A stretch of 64,000 bases of DNA, from the IMG/VR virus record IMGVR_UViG_3300033984_000293, positions 92,627-156,626 of that record; one strand, 5' to 3'. Below are positions 49,598 through 57,756 of the stretch, piece after piece. Within the stretch, counting starts at the first letter, position 1. Every line of letters starts with the position of its first letter. A program made the position numbers and the translations under genes. The DNA comes from a virus. Below the pieces are notes generated by a model. That model made no database searches, was not told where the DNA came from, and saw nothing but the letters and a program-made list of their open reading frames with translations.

Positions 49598-50023
49598 TTA
49601 TATTTGAATTGGTAATAATCTCTCAGGTAAGTATTGTTCCGGACATACGATGGTAACGCTTTCAATATAATACGGATACTTCAATAAGTAATCCATTGAC
49701 ATTTTAGAAGTATCTCTATAATTCAAAACTATATACGGAGTGGTTACTTTATTATCAATTTTGATTCTAACCTTTTCAAAATCAAATTGCATAAAACGAT
49801 ATTCCCCATTAACATCCCCCATAAGTTTTACAACTGTATTGGTTTCAGTATTTGAATTAACCGAACCGGCAATCAAAAAGAACGAACCCGATGTATGGGT
49901 TTGTGTGATATCCCGGTTAACCAACTGTCTTAAATAAATTTTATCACTATGTAAATCTTTATATTCAATTGGTTGACACCCAATCATAAACAACACCACT
50001 AATAACCCTAATACTTTTTTCAT
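49598..50023 (-). CDS. Lipoprotein
   Basis: 141 residues from the ATG at 50023. Signal peptide 'MKKVLGLLVVLFMIGC' with lipobox MIGC; lipidated Cys16. Mature part is beta-rich ('SGSFFLIAGSVNSNTETNTV'). Host-like promoter upstream, divergent from the 50093 repeat gene, so both are probably early genes. Third lipoprotein of the window. Confidence 0.78.
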   Translation of the reverse strand: MKKVLGLLVVLFMIGCQPIEYKDLHSDKIYLRQLVNRDITQTHTSGSFFLIAGSVNSNTETNTVVKLMGDVNGEYRFMQFDFEKVRIKIDNKVTTPYIVLNYRDTSKMSMDYLLKYPYYIESVTIVCPEQYLPERLLPIQI

Positions 50024-50039
50024 CTCTATTATTTTTTCA

Positions 50040-50047
50040 CAAAGATA
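50040..50047 (-). promoter_or_regulatory. Bacteroidota-type -7 box
   Basis: TATCTTTG 16 bases upstream of the lipoprotein start at 50023. Confidence 0.6.
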
Positions 50048-50057
50048 CAAATAATAT

Positions 50058-50088
50058 TTGAAACTATCCAAAAAAAATATTATATTTG
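50058..50088 (+). promoter_or_regulatory. Bacteroidota-type promoter of the repeat gene
   Basis: TTG (50058-50060), 20 bases, TATATTTG (50081-50088), 4 bases before the ATG at 50093; the mRNA would have almost no leader. Confidence 0.55.
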
Positions 50089-50092
50089 TTAT

Positions 50093-51499
50093 ATGAAAAA
50101 TGCAATTAATTTATTAATGGAAAAGTGGATTAAAGGTGTGGATACATATACCCACAATGGTTCTACTTGGTTAATATTTACCGATTCCAAAAAATGGGTA
50201 ATTGAACTAACCGATTCTAAAACCCTATGGTATAACTACAACTTCTTCAAACAAATATTTGATTTCACTTCGTTGGATGTTGTGGAGAATCAATCATACA
50301 TCACCAAATGGGTGGAAGATAATATTATCAATGGGGTAAACCATACCGGAGCACCTGATTGGAATAGAGATAAGGTTGCCAAATATGCAATTGAAAATGG
50401 TGTGAAGAACACCAAACAATCACATATAGATAACCGAATCCAAGAACGTGTTGAAGGTACCATTGAAAATGGGGTAAAGAAAACCAATTATAAATCTCTA
50501 GTGACAAGAGGTAATATTGAAGACATCATTGATGGCGGGGTTAAGGAAACTATTAGTACACTACGACGTACTCTTCTTGGGGTTGACGATATCATTCAAA
50601 ATGGAATAAAAGAAACCCGTTTGGAAATGAACATTACTGAAGGAGAAGTTGATGACATCATTCAAGATGGGGTGAAACACACCTTTGGTGATAAGTGGCA
50701 TAAGCATAATTTTGTTGAAGACATAATTCAAAATGGTGTAAGAGATACACAGAGTAACCCGTATGAAAATACAAGTTGGATTGAAGGTGTTATTAAAAAA
50801 GGTGTAAAACTTACCGGACGCATTCATAAAGATTATACTGAAGTTGTTGAATACCTTATTGAAAATGGTGTGAGGAAAACCTATCACGACACAGATAACT
50901 ATACTGACGATGTGAAAGAAGTCATTAGAGAAGGTGTGAAAGAAACAAAGGAGATGTTGGATTGGGTTTGTACCGACCGAATGTTATCTAATGTTCTTGA
51001 AAATGGTGTGAGAACTTCCCACCCACGTGCATATGTAGATGAAAAAATGATTGATAAGGTGATTGATAAGGGTGTAATAGAAACCCACGATGATGTATAT
51101 CACCACAAAGGAAGAATTGATGGTGTGATTAAGAATGGTATTAAAGAAACGTTGAAAGCATCATATCTTAATGTTGATGATGTAATTCAAGATGGTGTTA
51201 AAGAAACAAAAACACCCGGTGATTGTGACCTTGTATCAACCATTGAATGGATGAATGAAAATAATACCAGTAATGTTCCCATAATGATTGATGATGTTAT
51301 TGAGAATGGTGTTAAAGAAACTGTGGCAGCCGGATGTGTTGACAAAAAGACGGGTATTTTTCATTATCGGATTCAAGAACAAGTTGATGATGTTGTTGAC
51401 AATGGTGAAAAAGTTAACGGAACTTACGCTGGCGGTCAACGTCAAAGTGAAAAATGTAAATCCGTTGTTGAATATGGAACAAAAAACCCCACCGATTAG
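50093..51499 (+). CDS. Repeat protein: N-terminal domain plus diverged 12+10 residue array
   Basis: 468 residues. The N-terminal 75 residues ('INLLMEKWIKGVDTYTHNGS', 'SLDVVENQSYITKWVEDNII') parallel those of the 37540 protein. About 15 units follow of a constant 12 (consensus VDDIIQNGVKET) plus 10 variable residues (e.g. ISTLRRTLLG, FGDKWHKHNF, QSNPYENTSW); four late units have spacers of 12, 7, 26 and 20. Constant units vary mostly at synonymous sites, so the protein sequence is under selection. Both repeat proteins end their array with a 'RIQEQV' join. Host-like promoter suggests early expression. Function unknown. Confidence 0.8.
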   Translation: MKNAINLLMEKWIKGVDTYTHNGSTWLIFTDSKKWVIELTDSKTLWYNYNFFKQIFDFTSLDVVENQSYITKWVEDNIINGVNHTGAPDWNRDKVAKYAIENGVKNTKQSHIDNRIQERVEGTIENGVKKTNYKSLVTRGNIEDIIDGGVKETISTLRRTLLGVDDIIQNGIKETRLEMNITEGEVDDIIQDGVKHTFGDKWHKHNFVEDIIQNGVRDTQSNPYENTSWIEGVIKKGVKLTGRIHKDYTEVVEYLIENGVRKTYHDTDNYTDDVKEVIREGVKETKEMLDWVCTDRMLSNVLENGVRTSHPRAYVDEKMIDKVIDKGVIETHDDVYHHKGRIDGVIKNGIKETLKASYLNVDDVIQDGVKETKTPGDCDLVSTIEWMNENNTSNVPIMIDDVIENGVKETVAAGCVDKKTGIFHYRIQEQVDDVVDNGEKVNGTYAGGQRQSEKCKSVVEYGTKNPTD

Positions 51500-51511
51500 G
51501 ATGGGGTTTTA
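51483..51511 (+). terminator. Rho-independent terminator
   Basis: AAACCCCACC / ATGGGGTTT hairpin overlapping the 50093 stop codon, then convergent genes. Confidence 0.75.
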
Positions 51512-51513
51512 AA

Positions 51514-51972
51514 TTATATTTCTTCTCCGAAAATATCATCGGTCCAATTCTCGGGAATCATTACAATAATATATCCTTGTCTAACTTCAATTAATGATTC
51601 CGGAACCACACCATTAAGTTGTTCCATTATTTCAGGTCGTTCTTTAAAAACAACTCTCAACTTACCATCAGGAGCAGTATCAACAACTTTGTGGTTAAAC
51701 CCATCCATAATTTCCTTGAATTTATCAAGTCCTCCGAAATCTTCAGATTCTTCAGAATCAATATCCAATTCACCACCCAAAAATCTTTCAGGTACATTAC
51801 TCTCACCACCACTCTTTAAATATTTAATTTCTTCATCAGTCATACCCTCAAGTCCAACCTCATTATATAAATCTAAAATAATATCGTAGTAGTCATAATC
51901 AAATTGTTCATCCAAAAGTTTTAACACAATTTTTTTTAAATCCGATTCCGTTAATTTTATAATCTTTTTCAT
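51514..51972 (-). CDS. Tagged acidic protein
   Basis: 152 residues. The tag 'MKKIIKLTESDLKKIVLKLL' ends in DEQ; I recall very similar N-termini in other phage proteins. An acidic helical body and a beta-rich end ('VPESLIEVRQGYIIVMIPEN') follow. TATTTAT is 4 bases upstream. Function unknown. Confidence 0.7.
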   Translation of the reverse strand: MKKIIKLTESDLKKIVLKLLDEQFDYDYYDIILDLYNEVGLEGMTDEEIKYLKSGGESNVPERFLGGELDIDSEESEDFGGLDKFKEIMDGFNHKVVDTAPDGKLRVVFKERPEIMEQLNGVVPESLIEVRQGYIIVMIPENWTDDIFGEEI

Positions 51973-51976
51973 ATCA

Positions 51977-51983
51977 ATAAATA
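51977..51983 (-). promoter_or_regulatory. Late-type TATTTAT box
   Basis: Exactly 4 bases before the ATG at 51972. Confidence 0.6.
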
Positions 51984-52033
51984 TGCAAAAAAAATATTAA
52001 AAACAAAGGGGCGTTAATTTTAAATCTATTAAG

Positions 52034-52040
52034 TATTTAT
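52034..52040 (+). promoter_or_regulatory. Late-type TATTTAT box
   Basis: Exactly 4 bases before the ATG at 52045. Confidence 0.6.
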
Positions 52041-52044
52041 AGAT

Positions 52045-53631
52045 ATGTCAAATATCATAAAATATAATTTAAGTACATCACCAAATTCAATACAATCAGG
52101 TAATTTTAATGTTGCTGTTAATAATACTCCAACAAATTTAACCGGATTTTATAACGGAATTTCCCCAATAAATGGGGGTTACACCATTTACATTAATAAA
52201 GAGTCTAATGGACCATCCATTTACGTCCCACAAAATGATAGTGATTTAATTCAAATAGTTAAACAATTGGGGGGTAATGTTTCAACTGCAGCGGAAGCTT
52301 TGGTTTGGATTAATTCTCAAAGTAATATGACGGTTCTAAATAATAATTACCCCTCAATTGTAACCAGTGGACTTGTATTAAATGTAGATGCAGGATTTGT
52401 ATCTTCATACCCAAAAACCGGAACAACTTGGAAAGATTTGAGCGGTGGTGGAAATAACGGTACTTTAGTTAATGGACCAACTTATAGTAGTGGGAGTATA
52501 GTTTTTGATGGCGCGGATGATAGAGTTCAGACAACATATTCTCCAAATTTTGGGGATTTTACAGTTTGTCTTATTTTTAAAGATAATGGTTCAAATGCTT
52601 GGGGGAGATTAGTAGATAAATTATATACTACAGGTTTTTTCATTTCAAGCTATTTTGCATCATCAGGCGCTAATTACGTAGGCGCCGGAATAATAGAGCC
52701 TAATTATCCTTACGGAATAGCACTTCCTTATGAATCAGGAAAGTATCACTATTTCGCCTCAGTTAGAAACGGAACAACTCATACAATCTACCTAGATGGT
52801 ATTACCCAAACCACAAGCAAAACAGTATCTTCTAATCTTCTAGATAGTACTTCTATCGCCTTTGGGGATTGGAGCGGGGGGGTAAGTCAACCTTTTAAAG
52901 GTGATTTACCATATGTTCAAATTTACAACAGAGCACTCTCAGCCGCTGAGGTTCTACAAAACTATTACGCAGGACTACAAAGATTTATACCAACAGACGG
53001 ATTAGTACTTTCATTAGATGCTCAAAATACAAATTTATATGCAATCTCTCCAACCACAGCATACGATGTGAGTGGGAATAATATAAATGGTACATTAACA
53101 AATGGTGTTCAATATGTTGGTGATGGAAATGGTTCATGGAGATTTGACGGGGTTGATGATGTGATAACATTAGGTTATCAACCATTATTAAATAATACTG
53201 ATATAACACAGGAAGCTTGGGTTAATGGAAATTCTTTTACGAGTTGGCACGGAATTATTTCAAACATGCCTTCTTGGGGGACAGGGTTTAGTTTACAAAT
53301 TGGTATAATACAAAATATTGCGGCAATGGTTAGTGGGACTTATTTGAAAACTTCTTGGGCGCCCTCTGTAAATGTTTGGTATCACATTGTGGCAACACAT
53401 AGAAGTAGTGATAATTTCACTGCATTATATGTTAATGGTGTTTTAGAAAATACAACAACGCAAGCGGTAACTTATTCTGAAAATGCGATAACAACAATAG
53501 GGGTTTTTTATACTTCAGGGTCATTACCATTTAATGGTGAGATTGGGTCTGTTAAAACATACAACAGAGCATTAACGGCAACAGAAGTAACAACAATATA
53601 TAACGCAACTAAATCAAGATACGGATTATAA
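52045..53631 (+). CDS. LamG/concanavalin-type adhesin, probable tail or virion surface protein
   Basis: 528 residues with two LamG-like lectin domains (about 110-310 and 325-525). Each begins 'GLVL..DA', has 'W.DLSG..NNGTL.NG' or 'YDVSGNNINGTLTNG', then 'FDGADDRV' or 'FDGVDDVI', and ends 'IYNRALSAAEV' or 'TYNRALTATEV'. Such domains occur in Bacteroidota surface proteins and phage tail proteins, binding glycans. The N-terminal 100 residues may attach to the virion. Late-type box 4 bases upstream supports a structural role. Confidence 0.85.
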   Translation: MSNIIKYNLSTSPNSIQSGNFNVAVNNTPTNLTGFYNGISPINGGYTIYINKESNGPSIYVPQNDSDLIQIVKQLGGNVSTAAEALVWINSQSNMTVLNNNYPSIVTSGLVLNVDAGFVSSYPKTGTTWKDLSGGGNNGTLVNGPTYSSGSIVFDGADDRVQTTYSPNFGDFTVCLIFKDNGSNAWGRLVDKLYTTGFFISSYFASSGANYVGAGIIEPNYPYGIALPYESGKYHYFASVRNGTTHTIYLDGITQTTSKTVSSNLLDSTSIAFGDWSGGVSQPFKGDLPYVQIYNRALSAAEVLQNYYAGLQRFIPTDGLVLSLDAQNTNLYAISPTTAYDVSGNNINGTLTNGVQYVGDGNGSWRFDGVDDVITLGYQPLLNNTDITQEAWVNGNSFTSWHGIISNMPSWGTGFSLQIGIIQNIAAMVSGTYLKTSWAPSVNVWYHIVATHRSSDNFTALYVNGVLENTTTQAVTYSENAITTIGVFYTSGSLPFNGEIGSVKTYNRALTATEVTTIYNATKSRYGL

Positions 53632-53897
53632 TGGAAATACAAGAATACGACAACAGAGAATTTATGATTTTTAATGTTAATGAATTATCTAACATTAATT
53701 TTGAAGAGGTTTTAGAAACCTCAATTGACACGGTTAGAAAATCGGTTGACCTAACAAAAACATTTGTTAAATGGGATGGTGTGATGCCAATATGTGTGTC
53801 AGATTTAACGACAAAAGAAGGTCCTTATACATATGATGAGATATTACAAATTCTATCAACACCTGAATGGACTATGCCAATGCCGGATATGTTATAA
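53631..53897 (+). CDS. Small protein downstream of the adhesin
   Basis: 88 residues. 'TKTFVKWDGVMPICVSDLTT' and 'EGPYTYDEILQILSTPEWTM' end the protein. It overlaps the adhesin stop by one base, so it may be an assembly partner or chaperone for it. Not recognised. Confidence 0.65.
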   Translation: MEIQEYDNREFMIFNVNELSNINFEEVLETSIDTVRKSVDLTKTFVKWDGVMPICVSDLTTKEGPYTYDEILQILSTPEWTMPMPDML

Positions 53898-53903
53898 TTT
53901 ATA

Positions 53904-54221
53904 TTACACACATTCCTTATCGTAAATACCTTGTAGATAATCGGCAAAATTATCTACCATAAAATAATACAAAGTATCTTTGGTTTTAGAATCAATCTTT
54001 CCGCCGTTTTCATAATAGTAATCATCAATTAAATCCAATACCAGCATATCACACATTTCACCAATAAAATCACCCAAACTTCCATAATCACAAGGATTAT
54101 AATTCTGTATAACAAAATCTAAATGACCTTTAATTTCGTCATAATTAAACCTTCTACGAAGTGATGCCGGGATATTCTCCATTAACAAGTTATGCTGTCT
54201 TTCAGTGATTATAATTTTCAT
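53904..54221 (-). CDS. Tagged small protein
   Basis: 105 residues. Tag 'MKIIITERQHNLLMENIPAS'. The body 'LRRRFNYDEIKGHLDFVIQN' is related to the first domain of the 48199 protein. Overlaps the upstream tagged gene by 4 bp. Function unknown. Confidence 0.68.
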   Translation of the reverse strand: MKIIITERQHNLLMENIPASLRRRFNYDEIKGHLDFVIQNYNPCDYGSLGDFIGEMCDMLVLDLIDDYYYENGGKIDSKTKDTLYYFMVDNFADYLQGIYDKECV

Positions 54222-54580
54222 TCCTCAACAAATTCCTCAATTAATTTATTCAAACTTATTCCCAACATATCAAGACCAAGTATTTTTAAAAAATTATTTT
54301 CGCTAATTTTACGATTGTGAGATTCACTTAAAACTAAGGTACCATATTCTTTACCTTGAGGGTGAAGATAATAATTATTTCCATTAACCTTAAACAAATA
54401 CATTGGACCATAATTATTAAGTAACCACCTAAACTCATCTCTACCATCAGTAAACAAGTTTTGACCTTTAGGACCTAATTCAATCCAATTTGTAATTATT
54501 TCAATATTGTCGGATAAGTTATAACCCAATATATTATTGATTAACCCTTTTAATCTGTTTTCTGTTATTATTATTTTCAT
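54218..54580 (-). CDS. Tagged protein, paralogue of 59580
   Basis: 120 residues from the ATG at 54580. Tag 'MKIIITENRLKGLINNILGY'. The rest ('NLSDNIEIITNWIELGPKGQ', 'RWLLNNYGPMYLFKVNGNNY', 'LGLDMLGISLNKLIEEFVEE') aligns along its whole length with the 59580 protein. Part of a five-gene tagged operon (55656-53904). Confidence 0.7.
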   Translation of the reverse strand: MKIIITENRLKGLINNILGYNLSDNIEIITNWIELGPKGQNLFTDGRDEFRWLLNNYGPMYLFKVNGNNYYLHPQGKEYGTLVLSESHNRKISENNFLKILGLDMLGISLNKLIEEFVEE

Positions 54581-54921
54581 AATTCTTCCTCCACTCTTTT
54601 CCACCACCAGGGGTTATCGTCTCTCGCCGAAACATTATTTGAATGTAAACCATATTCCTCCAATAACCATTTTTTTAATATTGTTTGAACATCAGAAAAA
54701 TCTAATCCAAATATTTTGGTTAACCCACTCCATATATTAAACACATCAACATACACATTAGTGTTTGTTAAATGATAGTCAATCATTACCTTACCGTCTT
54801 TAACATAGAAAAGACGAGTTGGGTTGGATTCGCTTGTAACCGAAGGTAACCCTCCAAATTTATCGGTCAACCATTTTAGGACCAATCTATGTAATCTATC
54901 TTCAGTAATTATCATTCTCAT
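54577..54921 (-). CDS. Tagged protein with KKWLLEEYG motif
   Basis: 114 residues. Tag 'MRMIITEDRLHRLVLKWLTD'. Then 'MIDYHLTNTNVYVDVFNIWS' and 'DVQTILKKWLLEEYGLHSNN', the same domain order as the N-terminal domain of the 37540 repeat protein, where the matching segment leads into the array. Function unknown. Confidence 0.7.
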   Translation of the reverse strand: MRMIITEDRLHRLVLKWLTDKFGGLPSVTSESNPTRLFYVKDGKVMIDYHLTNTNVYVDVFNIWSGLTKIFGLDFSDVQTILKKWLLEEYGLHSNNVSARDDNPWWWKRVEEEL

Positions 54922-54922
54922 A

Positions 54923-55240
54923 TTAATTTAATCTTCTAGTAAAAAAAGTTGATTTTAATGCTGACGGTTCATTAAATTTAATTGAAACATATTCTTTACA
55001 GATATCCACCAAATCAGGTATAGACATCCCTAACATATTTTTAGCGGTATAAAAATCATCGTAGTCAAATCGTATTGATTCTTGTTTGGTATCATATTCA
55101 AAAGCGGTACGACCATTATCATCCATATATTCATATAGAACGTGAGGATACCCCATACGTATCGGTCGTCTCCCGTGTTTCTCATAACCCCTAAAGGTCA
55201 TATCAAAATATTTAAAGATGAGTTCTTTCTTTCTGTTCAT
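54923..55240 (-). CDS. Hypothetical protein of the tagged cluster
   Basis: 105 residues, start 'MNRKKELIFKYFDMTFRGYE' like 49079. 'KNMLGMSIPDLVDICKEYVS' near the end resembles the domain of 54577. No tag. Function unknown. Confidence 0.62.
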   Translation of the reverse strand: MNRKKELIFKYFDMTFRGYEKHGRRPIRMGYPHVLYEYMDDNGRTAFEYDTKQESIRFDYDDFYTAKNMLGMSIPDLVDICKEYVSIKFNEPSALKSTFFTRRLN

Positions 55241-55251
55241 AATTAACTACT

Positions 55252-55656
55252 CTAATTTAATCCGGAACAACGTCCACCTTTACACGGGGACTTAGGACCA
55301 TTATCTCCAGCCCAAAAAGTTCTTTCTCCTTTAGGTTCAGGATTTTCAGCAGCGTTCTTTTTTGTTCTATCATCAAATTCTTTATACCATTGGTCAAAAG
55401 TTTGTCCGGGTTTTTTATACTTTTCGTAAGATTTTGTCCAAACAAGTTTATTTCGTTCTTTCTTTAAAGAATCTTTAATAGCAAATGCTTTAGCCCGTTC
55501 TTGACGTAGAGCCTCCGCTTTTTCTTTATTAAGTTCAATTTGTTTTAATCTTTGTTGTTGAGGTGTTAAAACGGTAGTTGTCCCCCCACTAGTTACCGGA
55601 GGAGTGGTTTGTTCAATCAAAAAATTATACTGTGATTCTGTAATTAATATCTTCAT
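55252..55656 (-). CDS. Tagged basic protein with Cys/Gly tail
   Basis: 134 residues. Tag 'MKILITESQYNFLIEQTTPP' ends in LIEQ. A charged helical coil ('RQERAKAFAIKDSLKKERNK') leads to 'GERTFWAGDNGPKSPCKGGR' and a final CSGLN. Unrecognised. First gene of its operon, TATTTAT 4 bases upstream. Confidence 0.68.
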   Translation of the reverse strand: MKILITESQYNFLIEQTTPPVTSGGTTTVLTPQQQRLKQIELNKEKAEALRQERAKAFAIKDSLKKERNKLVWTKSYEKYKKPGQTFDQWYKEFDDRTKKNAAENPEPKGERTFWAGDNGPKSPCKGGRCSGLN

Positions 55657-55660
55657 ACAA

Positions 55661-55695
55661 ATAAATATCCCCCAACACCGAAATAAAAGGGGGGT
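55661..55695 (-). promoter_or_regulatory. Terminator fused to a late-type promoter box
   Basis: AACCCCCC...GGGGG hairpin after the 55700 gene runs straight into TATTTAT (55661-55667), 4 bases before the ATG at 55656. Confidence 0.55.
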
Positions 55696-55699
55696 TAAA

Positions 55700-56737
55700 T
55701 TAATCTACGTTAGTTATTTCGGTGGGGTGCTCTGTAAATACAGCAGAATTAAAACTGTGGGTATAATTTTTATTATCAAATTCCAACATTTTATTTGGAT
55801 TAACAAATAATATTTTATCAACCAATGATTTTCCCTTATAATCTCTCATACCATAAGTTTTAATGAAAAAAGGACCTTCTTTTTTACCGGCATACGAGAC
55901 CAATGGTTTAATTTGATAGTTTATACCATCAATAGTAGCATCAACCCCTTCATATCTATCCATTATAGAACCCGATGGATAAAATGTAGTATTACTACCT
56001 TTTTTTAATATTTTAGCCAATTCTTCACTTTTATATCCATTCTCAATGGATTGCCATTGACGTTCAACTAAAGGTTCAATAAAAGATGGATTATCTCTAA
56101 GTTCATTAGCCAACCAATTAACAATATCCAAATCACTGTCCGATTTAGAGTATCTTTTGTTTATCAGTTCCTGAATTTCTTTTTTGGTATCAAAATAATT
56201 TAAAATAGACCAATCATCTTCATTACCCAATTTTTCACCAATGGTATAGACACCTCTCACACCAGCAGAAAATATGTTATCTTGATAGTTCCATTTACCC
56301 GGACCATCATTATCCGGTGGGAACGCCAATTCCAAAGCCTTACGAATTTGATAAGATGTTATCTCCTGTTTAATATTGGTTTTAGAATCATCAAGTAAAT
56401 TGAATAATATGTTATAGTATTTCCTATCCTTATAATATAATTCATCACTAAAAATAAATGGAACTCCTCCCTTATATCTAATATCATTTTTATCCAATTC
56501 AAATACCCCGTTAGGACCTCTAAAGATTACAAATTGAGGTTCGTTTGGTTTTTTATAATCCGATTTTCCAAATTCAGTACCATTAAAAAATGCAATAAAT
56601 TTTTTAGGGTATTTTTTATCAGGAACAACACCGATTGATTTATACTCATATTCAGGATTCTCATCCGAATAATCAAACGCACGATTAACCTCACTAACTA
56701 ATACTTTATATTGTCGTTCTTTTATTAATATATTCAT
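55700..56737 (-). CDS. Tagged protein, possible PD-(D/E)xK nuclease
   Basis: 345 residues. Tag 'MNILIKERQYKVLVSEVNRA'. Near residue 260, 'GSIMDRYEGVDATIDGINYQ' followed by IKPL gives the D...(Q)xK arrangement of PD-(D/E)xK nucleases, with a following 'FFIKTYGMRD'. The rest is helical. If right, an injected nuclease could attack host DNA or protect phage DNA. The nuclease call rests on one motif. Confidence 0.55.
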   Translation of the reverse strand: MNILIKERQYKVLVSEVNRAFDYSDENPEYEYKSIGVVPDKKYPKKFIAFFNGTEFGKSDYKKPNEPQFVIFRGPNGVFELDKNDIRYKGGVPFIFSDELYYKDRKYYNILFNLLDDSKTNIKQEITSYQIRKALELAFPPDNDGPGKWNYQDNIFSAGVRGVYTIGEKLGNEDDWSILNYFDTKKEIQELINKRYSKSDSDLDIVNWLANELRDNPSFIEPLVERQWQSIENGYKSEELAKILKKGSNTTFYPSGSIMDRYEGVDATIDGINYQIKPLVSYAGKKEGPFFIKTYGMRDYKGKSLVDKILFVNPNKMLEFDNKNYTHSFNSAVFTEHPTEITNVD

Positions 56738-56741
56738 AATA

Positions 56742-56748
56742 ATAAATA
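56742..56748 (-). promoter_or_regulatory. Late-type TATTTAT box
   Basis: Exactly 4 bases before the ATG at 56737, just after a GC-rich repeat. Confidence 0.6.
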
Positions 56749-56760
56749 TCTATGTTTTCA

Positions 56761-56810
56761 AAAAAAGGGGCGGGGGGATTTTAATTCGACCGGAGGAAGA
56801 TTGGGTGGGG
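56761..56810. repeat. GC-rich intergenic repeat, copy 1
   Basis: A-run, GGGGCGGGGGGATT, a few bases, CGACCG and G-rich tail. The most diverged of three copies (others at 59977 and 60674). Very GC-rich against its surroundings. Confidence 0.75.
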
Positions 56811-56817
56811 AATAACG

Positions 56818-56949
56818 TTACCACCAACCTTTAAATTTTCCATTTAAGAAAACTGTACCCACAATGGGTATTAATATTCGTAGAACTAATAGACCCAAAC
56901 ATATAAAACCTATGGTCTCCAAAAAATTATATTTCCAAATTATCTCCAT
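56818..56949 (-). CDS. Small single-pass membrane protein
   Basis: 43 residues with one hydrophobic helix ('IGFICLGLLVLRILIPIVGT') and a basic end (GKFKGWW). Its ATG overlaps the stop of 56949 (TAATG). Function unknown. Confidence 0.55.
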   Translation of the reverse strand: MEIIWKYNFLETIGFICLGLLVLRILIPIVGTVFLNGKFKGWW

Positions 56950-57755
56950 TACTTATTTAAATATTCTTTATACTCTTTCTCTAACACTTCTCTACTATCC
57001 GTTAAATAATCATTTTTAGATAACCAATCAAATAACCACCTTGTTTGGTAATGAAATACATTATTATAAACTTTCTCTTCTCTAATTCTAAATCTCTCAT
57101 TACTCTCCTCAACAAACTTACTTGGTTCCTTAGATACAATCTTTTCCAACTTCTCACTAAGGGTTTCTACTTTACCAAAATATTTCTTTGGAACCATAAG
57201 TGGTCTAACTATTTCGTCCTTAACCTCAATACCCACCTTAGTTATGTACCCATAATCAACTCCAGTACAGTCATTACAATTTTCACACTGAAAACTACAT
57301 TGTTCTCCGTAGTCAACCTCATCACCACAATAGAAATTCTTTATTGGAAGAATGATTTTGTAAAATGAAGATTCATAAAATTCCATTGCCCCATCATAAT
57401 GACCTCCTGTTCTATATATCTCAACTTCCTCACATCTTTGATTCTTCACAAACCACTTAAGGAACTCATCACTAATTTCCTGAACACCATCTTTTTGAAG
57501 GTCTAAGTCTGTTGTTAATATCACTTTGTTTTTAAAATTACCTTCATCTCTTGGTCTTGCTTGAAACACACTTCCTTCATATACATAATAGTCTTTATCA
57601 TATACGCCTTCTTCATCATTAGTGATGTACAAATTATGTGTAGATTTAATGTCTGTATGATACTTTGGAAACTCACATAGTTGATATGTTCTTTCTTGGC
57701 TATTGTAATATAGCCTACTTGTGTGTTCCGTTGGTAATACGTGTATGTTTTTCAT
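56949..57755 (-). CDS. Phage protein of the MKNI.LPT..SRL type
   Basis: 268 residues from the ATG at 57755. N-terminal domain 'MKNIHVLPTEHTSRLYYNSQ', 'YITNDEEGVYDKDYYVYEGS', 'KVILTTDLDLQKDGVQEISD' and 'EFLKWFVKNQRCEEVE' is a type I know from Bacteroidota phages, function unknown. A Cys-cluster 'CSFQCENCNDCTG' near residue 165-180 could bind zinc. Very similar at DNA level to 57757 over the shared region. Confidence 0.72.
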   Translation of the reverse strand: MKNIHVLPTEHTSRLYYNSQERTYQLCEFPKYHTDIKSTHNLYITNDEEGVYDKDYYVYEGSVFQARPRDEGNFKNKVILTTDLDLQKDGVQEISDEFLKWFVKNQRCEEVEIYRTGGHYDGAMEFYESSFYKIILPIKNFYCGDEVDYGEQCSFQCENCNDCTGVDYGYITKVGIEVKDEIVRPLMVPKKYFGKVETLSEKLEKIVSKEPSKFVEESNERFRIREEKVYNNVFHYQTRWLFDWLSKNDYLTDSREVLEKEYKEYLNK

Positions 57756-57756
57756 T

